Part shown: piece after piece, positions 31,330 through 39,806 of the stretch
How positions within the stretch are numbered: the first letter of the stretch is position 1
Layout: the number at the start of each line of letters is the position of its first letter
From: Polyangiaceae bacterium
GTDB lineage: Bacteria > Myxococcota_A > Polyangia > Polyangiales > Polyangiaceae
Assembly: GCA_022842465.1 (NCBI GenBank)
Contig: JALHPN010000043.1
Location: forward strand, 1-46,718
DNA: 46,718 bases
Direction of reading: 5' to 3'
Translations under genes and position numbers: made by a program
The notes under the pieces: generated by a model
Told to the model about the DNA's origin: nothing
Seen by the model: the letters and a program-made list of their open reading frames with translations, nothing else
The model's database searches: none

Positions 31330-32769
31330 TCAGCGTTCGTTCACCCACGCGGCGAAGCGCTGGTCGAGCGTCGGCGCAGCCGCGTCGACCGCATCCCACG
31401 CATCGTCGTCGAGGGCTGGCTCGCGGTGGCCATGCGCGTTCGTACGCTCGCCGAAGACGTCGATCAGGTCTTGCTCGAGCGAGAGGCCACCGCTCCCCCC
31501 GAACATGCGTCGCGCGGTCGTGCGCACCTCGTCATCCGCGACCAGATGATCGAGCCAGAGCCCACGGGACATCGCCGTGCGGACCAGCGCGGAGCCCTTC
31601 TCGGAGCGGCCCCTCACCCGAGCGATCAAGGCCCCGTGCTCCGCAAAGCGCGCCTCGTCGAGGAGCGCGCGCGACACGGCCCAGCCGACGAACAGACCGA
31701 CGACTGGCAGCGCCGGCACGCCGTGTCGCGAGGAGAGCGTGACCGTCTCCCGGATCATGAGGGTGAGGCCGAGCCCCTTCTTCTGGAGCTGGACGCGGAG
31801 GTAGGTCCGTCCGGGGTCGATCTCCCTCTCCCACCACGAGCGCGTCGTCGTGTCCTCCTCGTCGTCGGGAAAGAGGCGTACGACGATCGGACGGCCCAAG
31901 CGGGCCTCGAGCTCCGCCGTCCCATGCCGCCACTCGATGCCGAACGGAAGCTCCTCCCTCCATGTCGCATCCAGCGCGACCTCCGCCAGGTAGGGCAAGA
32001 ACGAGCCCTTGGTCTTCGGGATCAGCGGGAACGCGTCGTTCAGCTTGTCGTGGGAGAACCAGAGGGAGAAGCCCCTCTTCGACTTCACCGCCTTGGCCAT
32101 GCCCGTGTCGGTGGCGGAGGTAGGCACCTTCGCGCCGAGCTCGCTCGTGACGAAGTCGACGACCTTCGGATCGTCGGCGCGCCGGCCGTGGAGCTCCGCG
32201 AGCTTCCTGAAGGTGGGAGGCAGCTCCGCGAAGACCGCCGGCACGGGGCGCTCGGCCTGGGCCGTCGGCTCTGGTGCGGCCACGCCACCCGCGGCACCGT
32301 CGAGCCACGCCTGGAAGTCGAAGTCCGGCGCCGTCGGCGCCTTCACGCTCCTCGCCTCCAGCCATGCCTTCATCGCCGCTCGTCCGGAGGCGGCTGTCTC
32401 GTCGTCGAGCTCGTCGATGTCGGTCTCCCCCTTCGACCACAGGAGGAGAAACTCCTCGAGGCTGCCCGCGACGGCTCGCGCCTCGCCCTCGGAGCCCAGG
32501 AGGACGACGGCGGGCGGGGCGCCGTCGACGCCCGTCTCGAGGAGCGTGAGGAGCGATCCTTCCGGGAGGCTCAAGAAGGCGAACCCTGCGCGCTGCAGCC
32601 GTGACGCGTTCGTCTCGTCCCACGAGCCAGGGATCTCCTCCGTCGCGAGCGCGTCGAACCAGCCGAGGGATCCATGCTCCAGCGTCGCGAGCCACTCCGC
32701 GAACGCGCGGAGCAGCGGAGGAACGACGTGGCCCCGCGGGGTGTCCTCGAGATCGATGGCGTAGGTCAT
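31330..32769 (-). CDS. Large cytosolic protein of unknown function
   Basis: The 479-aa product starts at ATG 32769 (the frame is open to 32823). It has no signal peptide and no membrane helix apart from one moderately hydrophobic stretch near residue 375. The N-terminal 110 residues resemble SMI1/KNR4-type (SUKH) proteins in layout: acidic, with Trp-Phe and Gly-x-x-x-x-Leu-Pro-Glu-Gly. A Pro/Ala linker (about 170-185) and a mixed alpha/beta C-terminal half follow. I do not recognise the family with confidence. It is divergent from the Rrf2 regulator and shares a short promoter region with it. Confidence 0.7.
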   Translation of the reverse strand: MTYAIDLEDTPRGHVVPPLLRAFAEWLATLEHGSLGWFDALATEEIPGSWDETNASRLQRAGFAFLSLPEGSLLTLLETGVDGAPPAVVLLGSEGEARAVAGSLEEFLLLWSKGETDIDELDDETAASGRAAMKAWLEARSVKAPTAPDFDFQAWLDGAAGGVAAPEPTAQAERPVPAVFAELPPTFRKLAELHGRRADDPKVVDFVTSELGAKVPTSATDTGMAKAVKSKRGFSLWFSHDKLNDAFPLIPKTKGSFLPYLAEVALDATWREELPFGIEWRHGTAELEARLGRPIVVRLFPDDEEDTTTRSWWEREIDPGRTYLRVQLQKKGLGLTLMIRETVTLSSRHGVPALPVVGLFVGWAVSRALLDEARFAEHGALIARVRGRSEKGSALVRTAMSRGLWLDHLVADDEVRTTARRMFGGSGGLSLEQDLIDVFGERTNAHGHREPALDDDAWDAVDAAAPTLDQRFAAWVNER

Positions 32770-32816
32770 GCCGCCATGATCGCCGAAGGGGTGGCGACGC
32801 GCCCGCGAGAAGACGT

Positions 32817-32842
32817 TTGACACCGGGCCTCTTTCGTAACAT
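32817..32842 (+). promoter_or_regulatory. Possible sigma70-type promoter of the Rrf2 gene
   Basis: A perfect TTGACA (32817-32822) lies 14 bases from TAACAT (32837-32842). The spacing is short, but the hexamers stand out in this GC-rich DNA. The start of transcription would be near the ATG at 32853, suggesting a leaderless or nearly leaderless message. Rrf2 regulators commonly control their own promoter. Confidence 0.35.
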
Positions 32843-32852
32843 CATGAGTTGC

Positions 32853-33347
32853 ATGAGAAGGGACGGGCGACTCTCAGGCGTGCTCCACCTCCTCTTGCAC
32901 ATGGCAGAGCGCGAGGGGCCGATGACGTCGGAGGACATGGCGAAGGCCATGGACACGAATCCGGTCGTCGTCCGGCGGACCATGGGCGGCCTGCGCGATC
33001 GCGGGCTCGTCGTCTCCGAGAAGGGGCACGGCGGCGGCTGGTCGCTGTCGTGCAACCTCGCCGAGGTCACGCTCCGACACGTCTACGACGCGCTTGGCTG
33101 TCCGCCCCTGTTGGCCATCGGCAATCGATCCGACACGCCAGGCTGCCTGGTCGAGGCGGCGGTCAACGAGACGCTCGGCGGCTCCTTTCGCGCCGCGGAG
33201 GCCTTGCTGCTCGCCCGTCTCGGTGAGGTGACGCTCGAGGCGCTCGGCGCCGACGTGCGCCGTCGGCTCGCCGCGCGAGGACGTGGGAAGACGACGGCGA
33301 GGAAGCCACGCGCCGCGCGCGCGAGCGGAGAGGAACGAAGTCGATGA
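32853..33347 (+). CDS. Rrf2-family transcriptional regulator
   Basis: The 164-aa product from ATG 32853 begins Met-Arg-Arg-Asp-Gly-Arg-Leu-Ser, the typical start of this family; ATG 32844 would add three residues (Met-Ser-Cys). The winged HTH spans about 1-65, including [10 protein letters not shown] and a Gly-His-Gly-Gly-Gly-Trp wing. Three cysteines (67, 83, 98) are present, but not at the C-x5-8-C-x5-8-C spacing of IscR/NsrR iron-sulfur sensors, so it is more like the YwnA branch. It overlaps the next gene by ATGA, so the regulator and the exported methyltransferase are coupled. A Lys/Arg-rich tail may help DNA binding. Confidence 0.9.
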   Translation: MRRDGRLSGVLHLLLHMAEREGPMTSEDMAKAMDTNPVVVRRTMGGLRDRGLVVSEKGHGGGWSLSCNLAEVTLRHVYDALGCPPLLAIGNRSDTPGCLVEAAVNETLGGSFRAAEALLLARLGEVTLEALGADVRRRLAARGRGKTTARKPRAARASGEERSR

Positions 33348-34066
33348 AGCGACTCTGGCGAGCATGGATCGCGGCCACGTTCGGGGTCGCCTGCGGCTCC
33401 GCGGGGGGCCGTGCCGTCGAGACCGAGGCCAAGGAGCCCTCGCACCCGCGACCGCATCCCGCCCACGGCCACGCCGGAGGCCACCACGGCTTCGCCGACG
33501 CGGACGCCGCGTCGACGATGCTGGACGACCCCGCGCGCGACGACTGGCAGCGGCCCGCCGACGTGATCCGAGCCCTCGAGCTCACGCCGGGCATGACGGT
33601 CGCGGACGTCGGCGCGGGGACGGGCTACTTCGCCGTGCGGTTGGCGCGCGCGGTGCCCGAGGGGGAGGTCGTCGCGACCGACGTCGAGCCCGACATGGTG
33701 CGCTTCCTGACGGAGCGCGCGCGCCGCGAGGGTCTTCCCAACCTGCGCGCGCTCCGCAGCGGTCCCTCGGCGTCCGGCCTCGCCGCCCGAAGCGTCGACC
33801 GCATCCTCGTCGTCCACGTGTGGCACCACCTCGAGGGCCGCGCCGACTACGCAAGAGACCTCGCCGCCGCGCTCCGGCCGGGCGGGAGGCTGCTCGTCGT
33901 CGACTTCAGCCCCGGCGGCGGGCGCCGCGGTCCTCCCGAGGCGATGCGCATCGCTGCGACGGCGATCGTCGCGGAGCTGGAGGCCGCGGGCCTCATGGCT
34001 CGCATCCTCCCCGTGGTCCTCCCCGACCAGTACATCGTCGAGGCCCGAGCGCGCGACGCGCGCTGA
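33344..34066 (+). CDS. Exported class I SAM-dependent methyltransferase with His-rich N-terminus
   Basis: The 240-aa product has a hydrophobic start (residues 6-17) ending Gly-Val-Ala-Cys, so it may be a lipoprotein. Residues 34-48 contain six histidines, a likely metal-binding patch. From about 70 comes a standard methyltransferase: motif I Asp-Val-Gly-Ala-Gly-Thr-Gly-Tyr-Phe at 88-96, an acidic Asp-Val-Glu at the end of the second strand, and Leu-Arg-Pro-Gly-Gly-Arg-Leu later. It overlaps the Rrf2 gene by four bases. SAM is not normally available outside the cytoplasm, so either it is retained inside or the substrate and cofactor supply are unusual. Similar exported methyltransferases are known as a family without a function. 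Confidence 0.85.
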   Translation: MKRLWRAWIAATFGVACGSAGGRAVETEAKEPSHPRPHPAHGHAGGHHGFADADAASTMLDDPARDDWQRPADVIRALELTPGMTVADVGAGTGYFAVRLARAVPEGEVVATDVEPDMVRFLTERARREGLPNLRALRSGPSASGLAARSVDRILVVHVWHHLEGRADYARDLAAALRPGGRLLVVDFSPGGGRRGPPEAMRIAATAIVAELEAAGLMARILPVVLPDQYIVEARARDAR

Positions 34067-34117
34067 GCATCATGGCGCTGGTGCCGCGGCGGCGGCTCGG
34101 CGACACTCGGGGCTGCG

Positions 34118-34600
34118 ATGGAGTGGAAGGTCGAGCTCTCTCCGCCGACGATGGCCGCGCGCCACGTCCCGATCCCGCTGACCGGCCTGGGCACCGTCGA
34201 GCTCCGCGACGACGGCATCGCGGTGACGGCGGGCAAGGTCGCGAACGGCTATCTCTCGCACATCATCCTCGCGAGCATCCTCTTCTTCGGCCTCGGCTCC
34301 GGGATCCTGATCGACCTGCTCGGCGCGAAGCAGACGATCGCCCTGGGCCTCACGCAGATCGTGGTCCTCGTGCTCGTGGGCAAGGCCATGCGCCGCGGAG
34401 GGGCCAAGGCCGGCGCCATGACGACGGTCTTCTTCCCGTGGAAGAACGTGCGCGACGTGGTCTCCGATCCGCACACGGGCTGCTTCGTGATCCTGATCGA
34501 GAAGATGAAGCCGAAGGGCGGGCTCTACGTCGCCGCGGCCACCGGGCCGCTCGAGGAGGAGATCCGTCGTCGCCTCCAGGCCGGCGCTCGACGCTCATGA
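34118..34600 (+). CDS. Small integral membrane protein, function unknown
   Basis: The 160-aa product starts at ATG 34118. Residues 1-45 are soluble; two membrane helices (about 46-63 and 70-88) form a hairpin; the C-terminal 65 residues are soluble and basic, with a strand pattern like a small PH-like cap (a Val-Phe-Phe-Pro-Trp-Lys-Asn segment near 105). Both tails are probably cytosolic. No known domain was recognised. It follows the methyltransferase gene after 51 bases and could be cotranscribed. Confidence 0.75.
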   Translation: MEWKVELSPPTMAARHVPIPLTGLGTVELRDDGIAVTAGKVANGYLSHIILASILFFGLGSGILIDLLGAKQTIALGLTQIVVLVLVGKAMRRGGAKAGAMTTVFFPWKNVRDVVSDPHTGCFVILIEKMKPKGGLYVAAATGPLEEEIRRRLQAGARRS

Positions 34601-34632
34601 GAGCGTCATCCACCGCGTCGCAGGGAGGCACC

Positions 34633-35160
34633 ATGGTCTCGTCGCACGTCTTCCGTTCGCTCGCCGTCGCCGTCCTTCTCACCGGCTGCAACACGAAGCC
34701 GAAGGCGAAGCCGTCGCCCGTCGCGACGACCTCGTCCGCCGCGCCGCGCGCGGAGACGGGGTTACCGGCGCTCCGCCATGCCGGCGAGACGTTCGCCTTC
34801 CGGACGGCGCTCGTCTGGTACGAGGACGCGGCGGGGAGCCGCGTGCCGCAGCTCTCGCTCTACGACCAGGTCGTGCCCTGCGAGGCGCGCCTCACGACGA
34901 GCGCCAAGCGGTTCTACGCGTCGCTGCTCGGCGAAGAGGAAGAGCTCGTCCCGGGCGAGCTCCGGAGCCCCAACTGGGGCTTCTCGGGGCTGCCCGTCGT
35001 CCCCGGACCCGAGGGGGACGAGGGGTATCCGCCTCGCTACTGGGGGACCGTCACGCTCGCGACCGTGACCGACGCGACGGTGTCCGGGACCCTCCGCTTC
35101 GCCTCCAAGGGGCTCACCCTCGAGGGACCGTTCGAGGCGAAGCGCTGTCCCGACAGGTAG
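34633..35160 (+). CDS. Small lipoprotein, function unknown
   Basis: The 175-aa product is read from ATG 34633 with GGGAGG four bases upstream; an ATG at 34597 overlapping the previous stop would put 12 polar residues before the signal, so it is less likely. The signal ends Leu-Leu-Thr-Gly-Cys (Cys19). A Lys/Pro/Ser linker (20-50) precedes a domain with two cysteines, several Tyr/Trp and short beta strands. No family was recognised. It is the last gene of the run that starts with the Rrf2 regulator. Confidence 0.72.
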   Translation: MVSSHVFRSLAVAVLLTGCNTKPKAKPSPVATTSSAAPRAETGLPALRHAGETFAFRTALVWYEDAAGSRVPQLSLYDQVVPCEARLTTSAKRFYASLLGEEEELVPGELRSPNWGFSGLPVVPGPEGDEGYPPRYWGTVTLATVTDATVSGTLRFASKGLTLEGPFEAKRCPDR

Positions 35161-35174
35161 CGTGGGCGTCGGCG

Positions 35175-35200
35175 CGGCGAGCTCGAAAGCCGTCTCGCCG
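35175..35200. terminator. Stem-loop between converging genes
   Basis: CGGCGAG and CTCGCCG form a 7-bp perfect GC stem with a 12-base loop, just past the lipoprotein stop and 39 bases from the converging RCC1 gene. It may stop transcription from either side. No U-tract was seen. Confidence 0.35.
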
Positions 35201-35238
35201 TCGGGCATGACCGCCGAAGAGCGAGCGACGAGGCCGAA

Positions 35239-36615
35239 TCAGAGTCCGACCGGCTCGATGGGCATCCACGATCCGAGCGCCGGCCCGGCGTCCGCATGAC
35301 CCAGCTGCCCCTCGTTGTTGTTGCCCCAGCAGAGGACCTTGTTGCCGCTGGTGAGGGCGCAGGCGTGTGCGCCGCCGAGCGCGAGGTCCGTGACGTCGGC
35401 GAGCCCGGCGACCACCCGCGGCGTCGGCGCGATGCCTTCCGTCGCCGAGTCTTCGCTCGGATCGTGGCCGAGCGCGCCTCGAAACGACCAGCCCCAGCAC
35501 GCCACCGTCTTGTCGGTGCGAAGGACGCACGTGTGCCACGCGCCCGCCGCGATCTTCACGACGGCGCCGACTCCGGCGACCTCGGTGGGGGAGGTTCGGC
35601 AGAAGCCGATGTCGCCGCACCGGGCGTCGCCTTTCGGATCGTGCCCCAGCTGACCGCCGCGCCCGGGGTCGCCGTTCCATCCCCAGCACGTCACCTTGCC
35701 GTCGGAGAGGAGCGCGCACGCGTGGTGCGTACCGACCGCGAGCTGCACGACACCGGAGAGGTCGGTCACGGGGGTCGGAACCGGGTGGGCCTCCGTGTCC
35801 GTCCCGCTCGCGCTGCCCGCGTTCGTGGATCGGCCGAGCGTGCCGCGTTCGTTCGAGCCCCAACACCAGACGGTTCCGTCCTGGCGGAGCGCGCACGCGA
35901 ACTGGTAGCCCATGCCGACGTCCACGACGTTCGTGAGCGGGACGGTCGAAGGCACGCTCGACGCGCCGCCGTCGCGCCCCGCGCTTCCCTGCTCGTTACC
36001 ACCCCAGCACGTCACGGTGCCCGACGCGACGCGCGCGCACGTCGCGTTGTAGTGGCCGACGACTTGCGCGACACCGGGCACGCCGGTGAGGGGCGCGGGC
36101 GTCGCGCAGGTCGACGTCTCGCACGGAGGTGTGACCGGCCCGAGCTGGCTCGCGAGGTTCGCGCCCCAGCAATATGTACCGCCATCGGCCAGCGCGCACG
36201 CGTGGTCTTCCGCCACGACGGCCGCCGTGGGCGCGATCCCAGCCACCGTCCAGGGAGGGATCCGGGTGCCCGTGGGGGCCCCCGGCCCGAAGACGCCGTA
36301 GACGCTGCTCCCCCAACACCGGAGTTTCGCGTCGCGAACGACGCACGATGCGTCGAAGCCGAGCGCGAACGCGCTGGGGGACGCGGTCGGTAGGGAAGGG
36401 GTGGTCCCCGCCTCGGCGCTCGCGTCTCGTCCGGCCTCGGCGTCCGCTCCGCGTCCCGTGTCCGCGGGGCGGTCTCCTCCGTCCGCGCCCTTGCTCCCGT
36501 CCGGGGCCGCGCCGCCCTGCCCGGCTCCGCCCCCCTCACCCGAGCACGCCAGGAGCCCCGCGAGCCCGACGCCGAGTCCCAGCGCGAGCGTCGCGAGAAA
36601 TCGCTGCTTTCCCAT
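35239..36615 (-). CDS. RCC1-repeat lipoprotein (seven repeats)
   Basis: The 458-aa product starts at ATG 36615 with GGGGGAG nine bases upstream. The signal ends Gly-Leu-Leu-Ala-Cys, followed by a Gly/Asp/Ala-rich linker to about residue 70. Seven RCC1-type repeats follow, each of about 50 residues with a His-x-Cys-Ala-Leu or similar and a Val-x-Cys-Trp-Gly ending, expected to close into a seven-blade propeller. The Cys pair in each repeat suggests a disulfide per blade, fitting life outside the cytoplasm. Bacterial RCC1 lipoproteins are common in myxobacteria; the binding partner is unknown. A second copy lies at the window's right end. Confidence 0.9.
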   Translation of the reverse strand: MGKQRFLATLALGLGVGLAGLLACSGEGGGAGQGGAAPDGSKGADGGDRPADTGRGADAEAGRDASAEAGTTPSLPTASPSAFALGFDASCVVRDAKLRCWGSSVYGVFGPGAPTGTRIPPWTVAGIAPTAAVVAEDHACALADGGTYCWGANLASQLGPVTPPCETSTCATPAPLTGVPGVAQVVGHYNATCARVASGTVTCWGGNEQGSAGRDGGASSVPSTVPLTNVVDVGMGYQFACALRQDGTVWCWGSNERGTLGRSTNAGSASGTDTEAHPVPTPVTDLSGVVQLAVGTHHACALLSDGKVTCWGWNGDPGRGGQLGHDPKGDARCGDIGFCRTSPTEVAGVGAVVKIAAGAWHTCVLRTDKTVACWGWSFRGALGHDPSEDSATEGIAPTPRVVAGLADVTDLALGGAHACALTSGNKVLCWGNNNEGQLGHADAGPALGSWMPIEPVGL

Positions 36616-36732
36616 CCCGATGACTCCCCCAGCCCTCTTCGACGTACGGCGTCCGGTTCGGATTCACTGTACGGGCCCCTGAGCGATCGTCGGGGCGACG
36701 GAGAGTGCCGACGCGATCGTCGCGCCGTTCGA

Positions 36733-37380
36733 TCAGGGGGTGCTCGGCCCGCAGCGGATCGGACCGTCGTTGATCTGGTGACTCGTGGTGCTGCAGCAGT
36801 CGAGGCGGCCGAGCGCGTCGGTCTGGGCGATCATCCCGTCGGGGCGGCAGCACACGCCGAAGCTTCCGACGCCGGCCGGGCAGACGAGGCCGGCGTCGCA
36901 GCAGCCCAGGCCCGGGAGACACTGCTCGCTCCTCTGCCAGCAGGCGCGCGCCTCGCATCTGCCCGTCTCGCGGTTACACTTCGAGGCGGGAAAGCAGCAG
37001 AACGCGTTGGGGTTCGGCACGGTCACGTCGCACTCGCCGCCCGGGGGACGGCAGCAGAGAGCGAGCTCCGCGACGGTGCCGCCGCCGTCGTCGCCGGGGC
37101 AGCAGACCTTGCCCGGCATGCGATGGGTCCCCGCACGGGTGCATTCGCCTGCATCGCCGCCGCCGGCGTCGCCCGCGGCCGGCGTACCGTCCGGACCGGC
37201 CTCGGCGGGCTCACCGCTTGCAGGCTCGACCGGACGACTCTCGGTCGTCGAGGGGGCGGGCAGGGGATCGCCGGGGCTCTCGATGGAGCTCGGCGACGTA
37301 CCGCAGGCCGCCGAGGTGATCGCGGGGATGCCGAGCCAGACCAGGCAGGCCAAGGGGTGGGTGAGGGGGCGGGTAAGCAT
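36733..37380 (-). CDS. Cysteine-rich secreted lipoprotein-like protein
   Basis: The 215-aa product starts at ATG 37380 (AGAGG five bases upstream); the longer frame to 38481 is antisense to the HDOD gene. A signal ends Ser-Ala-Ala-Cys (Cys26). After a Pro/Glu/Ser linker, residues 85-215 contain over 20 cysteines, including six vicinal Cys-Cys pairs, often as Cys-Cys-x-Pro or Cys-Cys-x-Ala. Such repeats resemble small disulfide-knotted modules (granulin-like or toxin-like), but no exact family was recognised. It is likely a surface or extracellular protein. It is divergent from the HDOD gene across 114 bases. Confidence 0.72.
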   Translation of the reverse strand: MLTRPLTHPLACLVWLGIPAITSAACGTSPSSIESPGDPLPAPSTTESRPVEPASGEPAEAGPDGTPAAGDAGGGDAGECTRAGTHRMPGKVCCPGDDGGGTVAELALCCRPPGGECDVTVPNPNAFCCFPASKCNRETGRCEARACWQRSEQCLPGLGCCDAGLVCPAGVGSFGVCCRPDGMIAQTDALGRLDCCSTTSHQINDGPIRCGPSTP

Positions 37381-37494
37381 GGACGCCTCTGTTGCCGGGG
37401 GAGCCCCCCGCGTTCGAAAGTCGCCCCGAGCCGCGTCGTCTTCGTGCGTTCTCGGCCCTGAAGCGCGCCGCCCCGAGGGCCGTTCCAGAAGGGG

Positions 37495-38304
37495 ATGACC
37501 GATCTCCGGAGCACGCTCCACGAGCGCATCGAGAGCGGCCGGCTGGAGCTGCCCGTCCTGCCTCGCGCGGCGCAAGAGGTGCTGCGCCTCGCGTCCGACG
37601 ACGCCTTCGACCTCCGCCACGTCGCCGACGTCGTGAAGTCCGACCCCACGCTCGCCGCTCACGTCCTGCGGGTCGTCAACAGCCCGCTCTACCGCGGACG
37701 CAGCCCCGTCGTGAGCCTCGGGCAGGCGCTCGCGCGGCTCGGGGCCGTGCAGCTCCGGCAGGTCATGTTCGTCATCGTCTGCGAGGCGCGAGCGCTCCGC
37801 GTGCGCGGCCGCGAGGCCGAGGCGGCGCGCTGGCTCGCGCACGCGCTCGACACGGCATTCTTCGCGCAGGAGATCGCGCGCGTGCGCCGACAGAGCGTCG
37901 AAGAAGCGTTCCTCTGCGGCCTGCTCCACGACGTCGGCATGCCGGTGCTCTGGCAGCTGGTCGCCGATCTCGAGACGGAGCTCGGGGCCGTGGCCGATCG
38001 CGCGGAGGAGGACGCGATCACGGAGGAGCTCCACGCGCGCGTCGGCGCGCTCGTCGCGGAGCGGTGGGAGCTCCCGCCCCGGATCGTCCAGACCATCGCC
38101 GGGCACCACCTCCTCGGGACGGAGGGCCGCGAGCGCCTCCCGTTCGTGCACGGCGCGCTGGTGCTCGCGGACGAGCTCGCCGAGGGAGGCGTGGAGCGCC
38201 TCGAGCGCGATCCCGCGCGGTCGGCGGTGCTCGCGCTCGAGCTCTACCCGGAAGAGATCGACGCCGTGGTCCAGCGCCGACGTTCGACGGCGGAGGCCGC
38301 GTGA
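37495..38304 (+). CDS. HDOD-domain signalling protein
   Basis: The 269-aa cytosolic protein is one HDOD domain (about residues 15-215): the Leu-Pro-Val-Leu-Pro start, Asp-Pro-x-Leu-Ala-Ala-x-Val-Leu-Arg-Val-Val-Asn-Ser, and a Gly-Leu-Leu-His-Asp-Val-Gly at about 140-146, with a His-His about 60 residues further on. HDOD domains look like HD hydrolases but usually lack full metal ligands and act as regulatory or scaffold modules; here the His-Asp pair survives, so weak phosphodiesterase activity cannot be excluded. It overlaps the transhydrogenase-like gene by four bases (GTGA), so the two are coupled. Confidence 0.92.
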   Translation: MTDLRSTLHERIESGRLELPVLPRAAQEVLRLASDDAFDLRHVADVVKSDPTLAAHVLRVVNSPLYRGRSPVVSLGQALARLGAVQLRQVMFVIVCEARALRVRGREAEAARWLAHALDTAFFAQEIARVRRQSVEEAFLCGLLHDVGMPVLWQLVADLETELGAVADRAEEDAITEELHARVGALVAERWELPPRIVQTIAGHHLLGTEGRERLPFVHGALVLADELAEGGVERLERDPARSAVLALELYPEEIDAVVQRRRSTAEAA

Positions 38305-39764
38305 CGACCGCCGCGCGCGAGTCGACGCCGAGCTTCGACCTCGTCGTCGTGGGCGGAGGCCCGGCGGGCCAGAGCGCCGCGACCACGGCCGCCAAGGTCG
38401 GAAAGCGCGTGCTCCTCGTCGAGCGCGACAGCGAGCTCGGGGGCGAGTGCTTGCACCGTGGGACCATCCCGAGCAAGACACTTCGCGAGACCGTGCTCGC
38501 CCTGCAGTCGCTGACGCGCCGCACCGGGCTCGGAGACGCGGCCGCGGACGCCGCGCTTCGGCTCCTCGGCGGCGGAGCCGGTCGCGACGACGTCACGATG
38601 GCGAGCCTCGTGAGCCGGCTCGAGGAGGTGGTGCGCGCGCAGGAGACATCCATGCGTGCGCAGGTCCGCGCCTCGGGCGGCGTCACGGTCTGGCACGGCC
38701 AAGCGCGCTTCGAGGGACCGCACGACATCGCCGTCGTGTCCCCCGGCGGTCGCGAGCGCGTCGCGCGCGCGAGGCACATCGTGCTCGCGTGCGGCTCGCG
38801 CCCACGGCGCCCTGCCGACGTCGCCGTCGATCACGAGCTCGTCCTCGACAGCGACTCGATCTTGTCCATGACCTACCTGCCGCGGTCGCTCGTCGTGCTC
38901 GGCGCCGGCGTCGTCGCGTGCGAGTACGCCTCGATCTTCGCGGGCCTCGGCGTGCGCGTCACGCTCTGCGATCCGGGCCACCGGCCCATGGCGTTCCTCG
39001 ATCCCGAGCTCACTTCCGCCTTCGCGCGCGCGTTCGTCGAGGCGGGCGGCTCGCTGATGCTCGGGGCGCCGGTCACCCGGGTCGAGAGCGACGGCGCCGC
39101 AGGCGTCGACGTGGAGCTCGGGACGGGCACGATGATCCGAGCGGACAAGGTGCTCTGCGCGCTCGGTCGCGTGGCGAACGTGGCCGGCCTCGGGCTCGAG
39201 CGGGTCGGCATCGAGGTGACCGCGCGCGGCCACGTGAAGGTGGACGCGAGCTGCCGGACGACGCTCCCGCACGTCTACGCGATCGGGGATCTCGTCGGAC
39301 CGCCGGCGCTCGCCTCCGCGGCGAGCGAGCACGGACGACGGGCCGTACGTCACGCGCTGGGGTTGCCCTCTCCCGCTTCGGCGGCCGTCGCGCCGTTCTG
39401 CGCCTACACGATCCCGGAGATCGCGAGCGTCGGGCTCACCGAGGCCGAGGCGACGGCCAGGCACGGCGCTGCGGTGGTCGGCCGCGCGTCCTACCGCGAT
39501 CTCGCGCGCGCCCGCATCTCGGGCTACGACGAGGGTCTCGTGAAGCTCGTGGCCGAGCCGGACGGAGGTCGCCTTCTCGGCGCGCAGATCGTCGGCGATG
39601 GGGGCTCGGAGCTCGTCCACGTGGCGCAGATGGCCCTCATCGCGGGGCAGGACGTCGACGTCTTCGTCGAGACCACCTTCAACTATCCGACGCTCGCCGA
39701 GGGCCTGCGCCTCGCCGCGCTCGACGTCGTCGCGCAGCGCGAAGCGGCGCGACGCGCGGCGTGA
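38301..39764 (+). CDS. sthA: SthA-type soluble pyridine nucleotide transhydrogenase
   Basis: The 487-aa flavoprotein starts at GTG 38301 inside the HDOD stop. FAD motif Gly-Gly-Gly-Pro-Ala-Gly lies at 16-21. The active-site region reads Gly-Glu-Cys-Leu-His-Arg-Gly-Thr-Ile-Pro-Ser-Lys: the second redox Cys of lipoamide dehydrogenases is Thr, as in SthA. An NAD(P)-binding motif Gly-Ala-Gly-Val-Val-Ala-Cys-Glu-Tyr-Ala-Ser, a Gly-Asp FAD motif and a Thr-Phe-Asn-Tyr-Pro-Thr near the C-terminus (the SthA counterpart of the His-Pro-Thr region) are all present. SthA converts NADPH plus NAD+ to NADP+ plus NADH. Coupling to an HDOD protein suggests redox-linked signalling, but that is inference. Confidence 0.88.
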   Translation: MTTAARESTPSFDLVVVGGGPAGQSAATTAAKVGKRVLLVERDSELGGECLHRGTIPSKTLRETVLALQSLTRRTGLGDAAADAALRLLGGGAGRDDVTMASLVSRLEEVVRAQETSMRAQVRASGGVTVWHGQARFEGPHDIAVVSPGGRERVARARHIVLACGSRPRRPADVAVDHELVLDSDSILSMTYLPRSLVVLGAGVVACEYASIFAGLGVRVTLCDPGHRPMAFLDPELTSAFARAFVEAGGSLMLGAPVTRVESDGAAGVDVELGTGTMIRADKVLCALGRVANVAGLGLERVGIEVTARGHVKVDASCRTTLPHVYAIGDLVGPPALASAASEHGRRAVRHALGLPSPASAAVAPFCAYTIPEIASVGLTEAEATARHGAAVVGRASYRDLARARISGYDEGLVKLVAEPDGGRLLGAQIVGDGGSELVHVAQMALIAGQDVDVFVETTFNYPTLAEGLRLAALDVVAQREAARRAA

Positions 39765-39776
39765 CAGTACGTCGGT

Positions 39777-39788
39777 CCCCACGTGGGG
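39777..39788. promoter_or_regulatory. 12-bp perfect palindrome before the kinase operon
   Basis: CCCCACGTGGGG is a perfect palindrome with a CACGTG core, 18 bases before the ATG at 39807 and 12 after the transhydrogenase stop. It could be an operator for the three-gene signalling operon or a short terminator. Confidence 0.35.
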
Positions 39789-39806
39789 TAACCTCGCAGC
39801 GTCGCC

